A DNA stretch of 64,000 nt from Branchiostoma belcheri (GCF_001625305.1 NW_017804653.1:847347-911346); one strand, 5' to 3'; shown: positions 35,226-45,776, counted from the first letter of the stretch. Notes: a model not told the origin generated them from the sequence alone. Translations and numbers: made by a program.

Positions 35226-36430
35226 CAGGAACTGTCATCGTCCCGTAGCTGAATAGCTGCACAAGCGCGCACCAACACAAGTCAGCCCGTCTGCCACCCT
35301 GCCCCTGCTCTAATTGGCGCGATGAGTGATTCTAACCCCGGGAGGAGGCAATGCCAGAACCTGCAGCGTCGTGTTTGCGCTGAAGTCGCTCGGGTCAAAC
35401 GAAATGAGCGGTGTTATCGTGATAGAAAAGTTTGGACTCAAATAACTATTCAGAGTTGAAGATTGCTGTGGTGAACTCGTGAATCATTTCATACTACATA
35501 TTCATCAATGTCAAGTGTTCTAAAGGTTATACTGACGAAACTTGTGATGCTCTATTGTCAATGCTGCCAAGTTTATTTTTCTCGATAAATGAATTGAAAT
35601 GCCCTAGCTAGCAGCTACCGGAAGAGATGCTTTTTCACGTTTTAAGAATAGAAGTACCTTAGATTCACGCTATTTATTATGATACCTTTCCTGTATCTTT
35701 ACAATTATAGTAGAAGCATCTTCTGCTCTTCGCTGTTTGTAATGATCTACATGTACGAGTATATGTTTGTTGGAACAACACATGAATCCACCGTTTGTAC
35801 CCATATCAGACAACAGTTATCTGAATGCAAGGCTTAAGCAATCTGTTTGTTATTTGCAGAGTAAATAGATTACCCGTGTCTTGTAGCTGTAACTGAATTA
35901 TCTTCCACTAATTGACATAAATGAAGACGCAAGTAGATCTAGTGTTGTTTGAGAGGACAAAATTCAATCTGGTAAGCGTGTCCAAAGAGGAGTAATTTGG
36001 GGCAATGAAGATGTTTTCTCCCACGCTATCTAGATCTGTTTTGGGAGGAAATCAATTAGCTTTCTAAAGGTTGTGAGAGAAGTCATTAGTAGGGGACAGA
36101 CGCGCTTGTGTGTGATCTATTTGGAGCGGGACGCGTGGCAGCTACTACTAAGGTTCAGAAGACTTTGGCAACAAGATGTTAGAATTGATAAGGGACAGGG
36201 TGGAATGGGACAGATCGCCTGATAGGTACGACTTAACTGTGGAAGGAAACACGCCGGCTGAAATTGGATTTAACGATTGGGAAGCATTTTAGAGGTTGGA
36301 AATCGTCCTTTATGGCGCTGGAAGTACGTGTGGGAAATGACAGTAAATCTGAGGTAATGTCGTCAGAGGAAACTGTTGATAGTATCCGTAAAGATCTGAA
36401 TCTATGATTTTTTCCCCACAAGTTAGTACC

Positions 36431-36482
36431 TCTGTAGCCTGGGTGCCATCCGATTTAAATCGGATTGCACCCAGGCTAGTAG
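36431..36482. repeat. Near-perfect palindrome
   Basis: TAGCCTGGGTGCCATCCGAT is followed by TTAAATCGGATTGCACCCAG and GCTAG. The two arms are complementary over about 21 bp with one mismatch and almost no loop. This is the shortest complete member of the TAGCCTGG foldback series. Confidence 0.9.
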
Positions 36483-37547
36483 AGAGATTTGGTACTCTTG
36501 CAGTGTAGACCAACTAAGAGCCGTGGTAACAGTTATGCAATCTGCTCAATGTGTGGCTGTTGTACCACCCATACTAGCTTGCACAAGCTTATCTGGGGTC
36601 AGGATAGTATCTGGATAAAGACATTTGCTCGCACACACTCACCTTCCCGAATATGTCCTAACCCGACCACCCAGGCCTACATGCCGATAGGGGAGTGTTG
36701 AGTAACACTACCGGGACCTCACAACTCCGGTCTTAGGTTAACAAGCAAAATATCCAACGGTTAATGTTCCCTATTATCACGATAACCTGTAAGATTCAAT
36801 TTTCAAAAACATAGAAGTCTATCCTCTTATAGCTCCCCTCCCTCTAGCTCTAACATGGGCTGCGTTTTGTTTCTAGTAGTTATTTGATGTATAACGGGTT
36901 TACCGGCCTGATCGAGCAGAATGAGCCAGGTTTTTCAGCACAGCGAGGAAGCAATAAACTACTTAGTTAAACATTAACGGTAGATTAGACAGCCTACATA
37001 AACCTTAGACGTTATAGATCAACTTAAGTCCTTTGTAATGACAAAAGTCCTCCGCCACACAACTTTCAACCCTACTTAAGTAGACATACCCATACTTTAG
37101 AGCCAACCCTCTGGATATTTAAAATGTGACCCCCGAGTGAATTTTGGATGGATGTATTTTTCTGGCTTGGGCAATCATAACGTTAGTATGGGAGACATAT
37201 TGTATAGTCTTAAAGGATTCCTGACATCAATAGCTCTATTTCTTACGCTTCTTTACTTAATGGCTACACCTTGTGCGTTAATGGATCCCTAGAGTCAAAG
37301 ACAAGAAATGGCAACAAATCGTTGGTCTTCTTGGAATAGTCTGACGTTATATGTAATGCTTAAAGAACAAAACTCAAGTCGACAGCCCTTGTACTTTTTT
37401 CTCTCCCTCAATATTACATCTTGTATACCGTTCTAAATTAATAACTATTATCAGTACTCCTGTTATATGACTTTTGTCTATTTTTACCCAACCTTAAGCT
37501 TCCAGCCTGATTCTTTGCCGTCTGCGATCTATCTCCAGTGTTCGGCG

Positions 37548-37570
37548 TCACCTACGTCACGGTGACGTCA
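37548..37570. promoter_or_regulatory. Intronic CRE cluster
   Basis: GGCGTCACCTACGTCACGG is followed directly by TGACGTCA (37563-37570), giving two or three CREB/ATF-type sites in 23 bp, about 900 bp upstream of exon 3. It could serve an internal promoter producing a short PDZ-plus-coil isoform similar in size to the vertebrate proteins. Activity is not shown by sequence alone. Confidence 0.3.
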
Positions 37571-38129
37571 ATGGCGCGAAGCTGGCAGGCTACGCGAACC
37601 GTGAAATTACGGCTTTACATCGATAATACTTCTGACATGCTTGCAACATTGTGCAACTTTCTTCGTAGCTGACTGACTGTTATTAAAATCAGTAGCTTCT
37701 GACGTTCTAAGCTATACCAAACGCTTTGGAAGTTAATTTTTCCGTATGAAATATTCAAGGTCTTTTTTTTTCATAGATGTTTTTTTCGGGAAAAAGATTG
37801 TCATTTCAATCAAGCACTTTGTTCATTACCTAGAAGACTGATGGTCGGAAAATTGAAACATTACCATTATCTGCCCCCTCTGTGAAGCGTGGCTAAGATT
37901 TCTATCTGGAGTTAAAAGCCTTCCAGGCGAGTAAGTGCTGCATTCTACCCCTTTATATGGCAGCAGCATTGATGGTCCACAATGTGTTACGACAAGATAA
38001 TGATGAGCAACAAGAACAACATCGTTCTGTGCCACTCTCGATTTGGTCTGCATGATGTTGTGTAGAGTTTGGACAGCTATTACATGGTTGCACCTCGATA
38101 TTTTTATTCTTTTTTGCCATGTTTTTGTG

Positions 38130-38465
38130 CAAGGATGTTACTGTGACGGTTTTACCCTGTATTTTGTTTTATTTCTAGGATGTGGCTCTAAAAGTTTAAC
38201 CCGTGTATATTTGTTTGTGCTAGGATATGACTCTAACGGTTTTACCCGTGTATTTTGTGCTAGGATGTTGCTCCAACGTACGGTTTTACCCGTATATTAC
38301 GTACTAGGATATGACTCTAACGGTTTTACCCGTGTATTTTGTGCTAGGATGTGACTCCAACGACTTTACCCGTATATTACGTACCAGGATGTGACTCTAA
38401 CTGTTTTACCCGTGTGTTTTGTGCTAGGATGTGACTCTAACAGTTTTACTTTGTGTTTTCTGCAG
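38130..38465 (+). repeat. Tandem array of 3'-splice-site-like units ending at the exon 3 acceptor
   Basis: About eight units of 40-45 bp each read CTAGGATGTGACTCTAAC, then GGTTTTACCCGTGTATTTTG and TG. Every unit has a CTAAC or similar branch-point-like motif, a T-rich tract and a terminal CTAG. The functional acceptor TTTTCTGCAG of exon 3 sits exactly where the next CTAG would fall. A 103-codon frame crossing the array is a by-product of the repeats. Confidence 0.85.
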
Positions 38466-38562
38466 TGCTACGTCTGAAGCTGACGTGAAACCACCCATGA
38501 ACCAGAGAAGACTCGTGGCGCTACGGAGGGACCCGATCATTGGATATGGCTTTCAACTACAG
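38466..38562 (+). CDS. Tamalin-like: Tamalin/CYTIP-like PDZ protein, exon 3 (start of PDZ domain)
   Basis: The exon encodes residues 212-244, entering in phase 2 and leaving in phase 0 (CTACAG|GTGGGC). It carries the first PDZ strand and the carboxylate-binding loop: RRLVALRRDPIIGYGFQLQ, with GYGF (238-241) in the GLGF position and basic residues before it. This is the peptide-terminus binding site. The acceptor is the final unit of the tandem array at 38130-38465. Confidence 0.9.
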
Positions 38563-39225
38563 GTGGGCTAAATTATTACAATAAATAATGTGTTACTGAT
38601 ATCGATATATCATGCCAACATTATTGCATATTAGAGACTTGTCCAAACGTTGCATTTGGTCAATGAGATTTGCGTCACCTATTGAGGGGCTAAAATCGAC
38701 CGAATCATAGGTTTTCGCGGTAAATTTTAAATAATAACAGTAAATTGAAAGATGAGATACGTCGATGAAGGGTTGGTTAGTCATAAAGGGAATGAGATGT
38801 AAAAGGAAATTGTTACTCAAGGAACTGGGTATGTTTGAAAACTGTTGGATGTTTCAAGTAGCATCCACTACTTTTCGTCAGAGACTGAAAGATGAGTTGA
38901 ACAAAAATTAACAGTTATGTTCATTGCGAATCTAGGGGCTTAAAATTTACGAAGAAATGAGAATATCTATTTGTTTAAATTCTCTTGAGATGAAGTGGAA
39001 GACATTTCCCAGACATGTAAACTACGGTATGATTAGGCCAGTTGATGTAAAACATGGTGTCGACAAATGTTCACCACATTTTGAGGAAGCAAACCACCAA
39101 CGTAGTCCGCGCATCTGACACAGATCAAAAATCTGGGGAATCCAAGATGGCGTCCCGTCCTTGTCACGCCACTGTCTGCGGTCGGCGTTCTGACATCGCT
39201 TCCTGGCACGACTTCTCCCGAGTTA

Positions 39226-39650
39226 AACATGAAATTTGCCACCTGCCACTGAAATATGCTATGATTTGCCACTGAGTTAAAGAAATCCAGTGCAGTTTTT
39301 AGGGCCTCAAAACCTGATTTTTCAAAGTCAATATCCTAGTCACTTATATCTACATGCTAAGTTGAAACAACACTGTCCCAATGTATGTCGACATTCATGT
39401 AGCAAACATGCCCCAAAGTTTGACGAAAAACGGTTATTGGAAGGACCTGGATTGATTTTTAGGGTACCACCCAGAAAACAAAGGACTAATCTTGGGGCTT
39501 GTTTCTGCAGTTTAATGCTAATGTGGGACATTATGTGTCAATATCATACAGATTGCCTTATTCAGAACATTTCGAGTTTCGATGCCCTGAAATTGCATTG
39601 GATGCCTTTAAACATGAAATTTTCCACCTGCCACTAAAAATCAGCTATGA
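39226..39650. repeat. Pair of ~40 bp direct repeats around a possible LINE fragment
   Basis: AAACATGAAATTTGCCACCT followed by GCCACTGAAA occurs at about 39226 and again at about 39610 (AAACATGAAATTTTCCACCT, GCCACTAAAA). The intervening sequence includes the minus-strand NPGP-containing frame. Confidence 0.6.
39340..39531 (-). pseudogene. Possible non-LTR retrotransposon ORF fragment with a 2A-like motif
   Basis: The 63-codon minus-strand frame contains LCFLGGTLKINPGP. The combination of a hydrophobic run, GG and NPGP resembles the 2A-like translational recoding peptides at the start of APE-type LINE proteins in echinoderms and amphioxus. The acidic residue usual before xNPGP is absent. No endonuclease or reverse transcriptase motif follows, so at most this is a short remnant. 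Confidence 0.3.
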
Positions 39651-40723
39651 GTGGGCCGTGCGCGATGTTATGTCCACAACATACTTGGAGTTCCACGACC
39701 ACCCCCGAATTCTTGTGGTCAACTACTAATGGTAGATTCCGGGCGGTGACGAGGGCACTTGTGTGAGAAATAGCCCGTGAATGTCACAACCTCGTGCCAA
39801 GACCTCGCGAAACACGTGGTAGACAGGTACTCTGGGAGGCGCCTGATAATATTTGCCGACACTTCACGAAGAAGGGCGATATTTGCTGGCATTTCGCGAA
39901 GTAGGTCGCCTTTAACGACTGATACATTTGACTTTCATCATCTTATTTTATGCATAGTATTTTTTTTGCCAAAAAATCGCAGCATAATCTTTTATAACCC
40001 CCTTGATGCATTTCGCAAGCTGTGACAGCATCACAAACATAACTTGTCCCGAAAACATTCTAAATAGCACAATACAACGCAACCATAAAACTGTTATACT
40101 GAGAACTTTAACATTGGTAGTGCTATAGCAGTATCTCCAAGCAGATGGTGGCCAGTTTGACACTGTCTTTGAAGCCACCAAAAAGATCTTCTTGTAGAAT
40201 AGTGCCATAGGCCCAAACTATAGCAAAACTGCAGACAATGGTGAAAATTACATGTTTCTGGTTGACATGACATATGTGTCGAATACTAGTATCTTGTGTA
40301 TTCATACCAGCAACTTGAGCCCAAGCTGTATGTGTATCGTCTGCATATCCAGTGTTAAAAAAATGCTGATCACATCTGATATTGACCTGATGCGCAGTGC
40401 TGATTGAATTGCACTTCCGCTACGGAACATTCAGGGAGTTTGAAAATTAAGTCACCGGTAAAGAAAAAACAAAAATCAATATTCCCAAAATAGACAATTC
40501 TGCAGAATAAGCTAATAACATTCACTTACAGAGAAGTGCTTTTAGTAGTTCATCTGAATGTGCATTCCTACCAATACTAGGCGTGTACAGAATAAAATAT
40601 AGGCAAACTTTTCCATAGGATTCATGTAGGAAAGTACAATACATTTCATTGCCATTCGTAAGCGTGCCTCTCAACCCAAACAGACCGTCGAAACACTTGT
40701 AGATGATTTGATCATTCATAGTT

Positions 40724-41192
40724 GATCATTCCAGTGCCAAATTGAATATTCCGTACCATGAAAGTACAGCATCAAATGGAAATATATTGCCCGTATAGAA
40801 ACCATGACATATACCAGTTGAACATCTTCCAGAAAAAAATCCCTACGCCACAGGTCAGGACTTACCAAACTTTGCACATTCGATCTTTCCAGTGCCAAAT
40901 TGAATATTCCCTACCCTTAAAGTACAGCATGAAATGAAAATATATTGCCCGTATAGAAACCGTTACATATACCAGTTGAACATCTTCCAGAAAAAAATCT
41001 CTACGCCACAGGTCAGAATCTTCTTGTAGATTATGACTTACCAAACTTTGCACATTCGATCTTTCCAGCGCCAAATTGAATATTCTCTACCCTTAAAGTG
41101 CAGCATCAAATAAAAATATATTGCCCGTATAGAAACCGTGACATATACCAGTTGAACATCTTCCAGAAAAAAATCCCTAAGCCACGGGTCAG
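40724..41192. repeat. Tandem repeat, ~170 bp unit, 3 copies
   Basis: Units start at about 40724, 40885 and 41065 with ATCxTTCCAGxGCCAAATTG. They share ATATATTGCCCGTATAGAAA, ATATACCAGTTGAACATCTT and CCAGAAAAAAATCxCTACGC. Minus-strand frames repeat the same peptide and are not genes. Confidence 0.9.
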
Positions 41193-41304
41193 GGTATGCA
41201 ACCTGACTCCACGCCTACATGTCTGTAGCTAAATTGTCTACCTTCTAAAATTCATCGCAGACACCGTCAGTAGAATATGCATGAACGGGGGCCTTGTATG
41301 CCCT

Positions 41305-41480
41305 TTTTCGTAAGGCGTAATCAGGCCTTTTTAGTCTTCTTCGCAATACGTAGGCAGCCTCTCCAAAAATCAACGTAATTCGTAATAGTACATCAGCCGC
41401 AAAGCGTAAAGTTGTAGTCAGCTCTGAGACTTTAACGTAATTCGTAATCGGCGGTAAAAATGTTGCGTAATTCGTAATCC
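41305..41480. repeat. Cluster of CGTAATTCGTAAT motifs
   Basis: Exact copies start at 41374, 41436 and 41466, with degraded ones (CGTAAGGCGTAATC) near 41310. The motif is an imperfect palindrome. The 86-codon minus-strand frame across it repeats an ITNYV-like peptide and is attributed to the motif. Confidence 0.6.
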
Positions 41481-41988
41481 CCCCCACCCCCATGCAGGCC
41501 CTCATGAACCTTTGCCGAGGTTGGATTCTTGGAGAGCTTCTGTCAAATTCAGAGAAGCCTTTCCAATTATTTTAGCTGAAATCCTACGCAGAGCCTGCGA
41601 GATTTCATTACAATAACATATGGTACAAATCTAATTACGCGCGCAAGTAATACCATCATAAAGATATGGGGATTTCTCTCTCTAACATAAAACATGTTCT
41701 GTTGGTTATGTATAAGCTGAGCGATAAATTCTGTAGCCAGATTGTCTGGAACTTTAACTTAACTGTCAAGCTTTGGGTCAGGGATTATCGTTGTAATAGT
41801 ATCATTTCTTAATGGGATGTACAAAAATTGAACATAGATTAAGATCCAATGTCGCTATGCCTTCTAAAGAAATACCTACAAACTGATAATAGGAAAGAAC
41901 ACATAACATGTTAGTGTTTTTTGGCGACGCCTCAGAGGCGGAGACGTTTCGTATCTAACCTTGACGTTTCTATTTTCCCATTCTACAG

Positions 41989-42088
41989 TCCTTCAGTTTC
42001 CATACGGAATGTGGAAGTCTGCAGTACGCTACTTACGTCAACAAGGTCATTCCGGACGGGCCAGGGCACGTGGGAGGGCTTCAACCTG
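41989..42088 (+). CDS. Tamalin-like: Tamalin/CYTIP-like PDZ protein, exon 4 (PDZ core)
   Basis: The exon follows acceptor TTCTACAG and ends before GTATGT, phase 0 to 1, and encodes residues 245-277. It supplies the second strand and the segment TYVNKVIPDGPGHVGGLQPG, matching the family's V-x-x-G-G-L-x-P-G-D core. Gly at the exon boundary (residue 278) is split between exons 4 and 5. Confidence 0.92.
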
Positions 42089-42381
42089 GTATGTAACAAA
42101 CATACACAAAAATCAAACGCATAACTTTCAAAAACAAGTAGCAGATAACAACATATTAAGCAAACAATTTGCAACTTTTATTGCTGTATTATAATATACA
42201 TTCAATCCTGATTATTTCTACCAGTAATCTACTAGTACCATAAACTCTTCCACTAGTACCATAGATGAAAAGGAGTTGTTAATAGAAGCAAGGAGAGATC
42301 ATTATTCATTGTATTCTGCCACATTAGTATAGCCCGGTTGTTAGAAAACGTGGCATGTGAGAAGGTCCCAATATTCCCAAT

Positions 42382-42430
42382 CCACCAGGCTAAATGGACA
42401 GTAGAAATCGGCCTGAAAAGGAATGTCTAA
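42382..42430. repeat. Fragment of foldback family A
   Basis: CCACCAGGCTAAATGGACAG, TAGAAATCGGCCTGAAAAGG and AATGT match the arm of the elements at 3425 and 6676. It lies 30 bp before the exon 5 acceptor in intron 4. Confidence 0.6.
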
Positions 42431-42461
42431 CTCTAACCTTCATTTATCTTTCTTGTTGTAG

Positions 42462-42622
42462 GTGACGTGATAATGGAGGTAGACAACACGAATGTGGAGC
42501 GGGAGGGGGCCAAGTCCATAACGGAGATGATCAGGAGAACCGGCCCGTCGGTCAGGCTCACCGTGGTGTTCATGGACGCCGTGCGCCGCGTCAGGCTGCA
42601 GAGGAGGCTGGAGGAACTCAAG
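42462..42622 (+). CDS. Tamalin-like: Tamalin/CYTIP-like PDZ protein, exon 5 (end of PDZ, start of coiled coil)
   Basis: The exon follows acceptor CTTGTTGTAG and ends AAG|GTGAGA, phase 1 to 0, and encodes residues 278-331. It holds GDVIMEVDNTNVE, the second PDZ helix around AKSITEMIRR, the last strand VRLTVVF (308-314), and the start of a basic/Leu coiled coil. By alignment the first position of the second helix is Ala294 rather than the His of class I PDZ domains, which predicts a different ligand preference. Confidence 0.92.
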
Positions 42623-42814
42623 GTGAGACTAGCATCTGTATCTGTATCTGTAACTCACCAGCATGGCCTAAAAGCGCCGCCGTGCGGTCAAGGATGGCAC
42701 AACAGCCGTTCTGAGTCTACAGATCTGCTGACTCGTCATCCCATCTCATCTATCACCGAGTCTTATCATTTTACTTTTGGACACTACATGGTTGTCTAAT
42801 AGCAGTGGAATATA

Positions 42815-42890
42815 CAAGAAAACAGTTACTCAAGCAACTGGGTGGATACTGACAATCTGACAATTATGAGTAACAGTTTTCTTGTTGTCT
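42815..42890. repeat. Family-C hairpin in intron 5
   Basis: AGAAAACAGTTACTCAAGCA at the left and GAGTAACAGTTTTCTTG at the right are inverted copies flanking about 35 bp. Confidence 0.6.
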
Positions 42891-43045
42891 AGAAGTGCTG
42901 ACATTACAATATGTATTGTACGACAGATGTCTCTGTATTGCCAAGGAGGTTACAAGCAGATATATAACCTCCTCAGTCAGTATTACATAGCTGTAGTTCT
43001 ATAAACAGAGATCCTGAAGTAACCTTCCGCTCTGCTCCGTTTCAG

Positions 43046-43109
43046 TCTGACCTGTGCACCAAGAAGCTGGAGCTGATGGACCTGGTGGAGAAGGAACGGG
43101 AGCTGACGG
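43046..43109 (+). CDS. Tamalin-like: Tamalin/CYTIP-like PDZ protein, exon 6 (coiled coil)
   Basis: The exon follows CTCCGTTTCAG and ends ACGG|GTGAGT in register (phase 0 to 1), encoding residues 332-352. The sequence around KKLELMDLVEKERELTG continues the heptad pattern begun in exon 5. The same coil follows the PDZ domain in tamalin and CYTIP, where it binds the cytohesin coiled coil. Confidence 0.9.
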
Positions 43110-43470
43110 GTGAGTTGGTTTGAACTTTTGAGTACACGTATTTCAGGAACCAACAAAGGCTCAAACAAACAAAATAAACAAATAATCTGAATCCAACCAC
43201 CGTAAAGCTATAGGCCCACCAAAGCACGTAGAGAAATGTATTCTCAAGAAATAATAGCAGTGAATTTTTCTCCTCATATTTGCACGTCTATACTAGTATC
43301 CATTACCATATTTTCAACATCCATTTATCTATATATACCAAAATACATCCATATTCTTTGCAGACAATGTAACGCAGAAAAATCGGTTTTCTTCCACATT
43401 GATGTCTATTAATACTACATTTTACTTGAATGACTAACGTGTGGTTCTATCTTCTGTATTTCATGATCAG

Positions 43471-44255
43471 GTAAACTCAGTCCAGGGAGCCAACACGGAA
43501 GCCCAACGAAAGACCTCAGTCCGGCGAAATCCCCTGCTGGTCAGGGGTTTACGAGAGAAAGCCATGTGGAGAGGTCGCCAAACAGAACACCCAAATCCCC
43601 TAGCAGATCCTCTCAGGGTTCGAGCGACCTTTCACCCGACTATGTGGAAATCACGGGCAGCCAGGATGACGTGTTCAGCAGCAGCGGCCATCTTTCATCC
43701 GGGGTACCGGGCTCGTCCGCTACCCTGCCTCCATCCGGGAGATCAGCCATGGCAGGGTCGTCCGGGCGGCCTCGCAGAGTGTCGTCTGACCGAGATTCTG
43801 TTTACGGGGAAGAACTGAAGCAACTCAAGGCTGTGTTGCAGCATTTCGAGTCGCTCCAGCGGTATAAGGAAGAGAAAATTGCGTCCAACAGTTACGGAGA
43901 CGCGAAGGAGAATCCGCACAGCGGTACGTGGCCGCGGCAACAGTCGCCCGCCAGTCGACACCGTTTGTCTCACGAGAGAAAGCGAGACCCGTCGCCCAAT
44001 CACACGGACTCTCCCACGACTACGTCATCCTACGACCGGAGACGTCACCACTCGCGTAGGGGCAGTTTAGAATCGGGAACCAGCGGGGAGAACTCTGTAG
44101 TAGCCGTTTCCGCACCAGAGTCTCCGCAAGGCAGACTTTCCCGCCAAAATAGTCTAGAAAAAGAGAAGGAACTGGAAGGACACCTCCACGCATTGAGAAG
44201 AAAACACAAGTCCGGCCGCCTCAGTGCCAAGTCCAGCGATGAAGTTTACGTATAA
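43471..44255 (+). CDS. Tamalin-like: Tamalin/CYTIP-like PDZ protein, exon 7 (C-terminal arm)
   Basis: The exon starts after ATGATCAG in phase 1 and runs to TAA at 44253-44255, encoding residues 353-613. The arm is Ser/Pro/Arg-rich, with a second short helical stretch (about 463-490, EELKQLKAVLQHFESLQRY) and basophilic kinase-type sites RRVS (S457), RRGS (S551) and RQNS (S580). The final residues -SSDEVYV form a hydrophobic-x-hydrophobic PDZ ligand of class II type. Vertebrate tamalin also carries a C-terminal PDZ ligand. The long frame with GTG at 43566 is simply part of this exon. Confidence 0.9.
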
Positions 44256-45262
44256 TATTAGTTGTACGTAGACTTCATCTTCTTGTAAATAAACAATGTT
44301 AGGTCTATAGAAAGGTAAACCCCTCCATTCATCAACGATCAAAAGCCATCAATTGTACAAGGCCCACCGACTCTTCAGGCTATAGTGGAAAATTCGTAGA
44401 CCCTTCTGTACAAAAAATGTCACTTTAGAATACCGTTGTCGTATTTATACCAGAATTTTGGATATCGATGAAATGTTTGGCTGCCAAGACATGTAATACC
44501 TCTACTGTGGACAAAATGCAGACAGAAAAGGCTTCAATGGAACTGGAAACTTGTGCAAGAATAAGGCTTAGCACATGTGCTTTTCTGTTATACTTCCCGT
44601 ATGAACGATGTTTCAAACCCTGAAACTTCTGTTACTAGTACTTCATTTCATACGAACGAAAGCCTATGTTTCTATATCTAAAACGGTCTGACACAAAAGT
44701 AAAACACCATTACAAAAATGAGAAAATAGATAAAAGGAGAACAAGAGGTGGAATTTCCTTTTTTTATTTGGGCGTCACAGTTTGTTCATTTTCCTAGAAA
44801 ATGTTTAACTTATTCGTCCGACTTGGATCACACGAACAGATAGTTATAACTTTGATTTAAAAACATGAACTAAAACAGTAAAATAAACGGAACAAGATTA
44901 TTTGGGAGAAGTAAGTGTGCACTTAACAGTAAATCTTGGGTCGTACAAGTCTTGTTTAATAGAGAAATATTAACTTATCTGTGATATTGAACTTTCTCTA
45001 CGTTCATCATTGAATGTGCCCCCTCCCCCTTGAGAACTTTACATTGCCTTTTCAACGTCATTACATGACCAGAAAAAAATAGTGATTGATGTAAACAATT
45101 CAGTTTTCTTCCTTTTGTATGGACTCCTCTCGCTTCCTTGTACATTATTGTTAAAATTATTTGCAAATGTGAACGCTAAACTGATGTATTATATTATATT
45201 ATTGTTTGTTCGTTCATTGTGTTCGCAGTTGCTTATTTATTATTACTGGATATGAAAAGTGT

Positions 45263-45268
45263 AATAAA
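45263..45268 (+). terminator. Polyadenylation signal for the PDZ gene
   Basis: AATAAA is followed within 20-40 bases by a GT-rich tract (TTGTCGTTTGTGTTTGTTG), the usual arrangement of a cleavage site. This gives a 3' UTR of about 1 kb. An earlier AATAAA near 44287 lacks such a tract and may serve a short form. Confidence 0.6.
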
Positions 45269-45289
45269 GGCTGGTTCCTTGTGTAAATA

Positions 45290-45776
45290 TATGCTGGTAT
45301 TGTCGTTTGTGTTTGTTGATTTGCACAGAGATGATATGTTTGCTGATTAGCAGTCATAGATGGCACAGTATTTGAAAGCACTAGCAGTAAGGATCACAAC
45401 ATTTTTGAGTTGTCAAGAAGTCGGCTATAGATAGATACCTAAGGGAAAGGGCCGGTCCCTTAAAAGGACCTTGTCGTCTCTCCCCTACAGTCAATGGTAA
45501 AGGCATTTGCTATCATTACCTCCACAGATCTGCTTGGAGATTACAAGGTTAGGTACAAGACCTTTCATGGGAGCGAAAACACACATACACTGCTAACTCT
45601 AGAACAGGGTTGGCTTTCTGACCAACTAAGTGCATGACTACGCTGGAAAGTTGAAGTACTTTAGTTACAGTTTAGAGCATATGATTTTGTTTGATCCCAT
45701 GAGGCTAAAAAGGCACTTGTCCATCACATGGACAACTTTTCGCACAGCTTTTGTATCACATATAGATGAGAATTTT
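45290..45776. other. Gap between the convergent PDZ and NLR genes
   Basis: The gap is non-coding. The minus-strand gene needs a TTTATT (AATAAA on the minus strand) downstream of 45777. None is visible before about 45236, so its 3' UTR may run into the 3' UTR of the PDZ gene. Confidence 0.5.

Larger units (their letters stand above)
18425..38465 (+). other. Intron 2 of the PDZ gene (20 kb)
   Basis: The intron begins GTAAGT and ends TTTTCTGCAG. It is rich in short repeats: the 55-60 bp array at 18449, three-copy tandems at 23600 and 26545, duplications at 29405 and 34860, family-B MITEs at 26116 and 31331, tRNA-like sequences at 31860 and 34385, a purine tract at 33880, a palindrome at 36431 and the splice-site-like array at 38130. 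A CRE pair lies at 37550-37570. No intronic gene is convincing; a possible decayed coding fragment at 30040-30460 is listed separately. Confidence 0.7.
38563..41988 (+). other. Intron 3 of the PDZ gene
   Basis: It contains a family-C motif at 38808, a possible LINE fragment at 39340-39531, a three-copy tandem at 40724 and CGTAATTCGTAAT motifs at 41374-41478. No further exon of the PDZ gene is expected, because exons 3 and 4 join in phase inside the PDZ domain. Confidence 0.7.

Noticed and set aside
38043-38354. 103-codon frame on the + strand
   Set aside because: It is generated by the ~40 bp tandem array before exon 3 and repeats the same peptide; it is not in the phase of exon 3.
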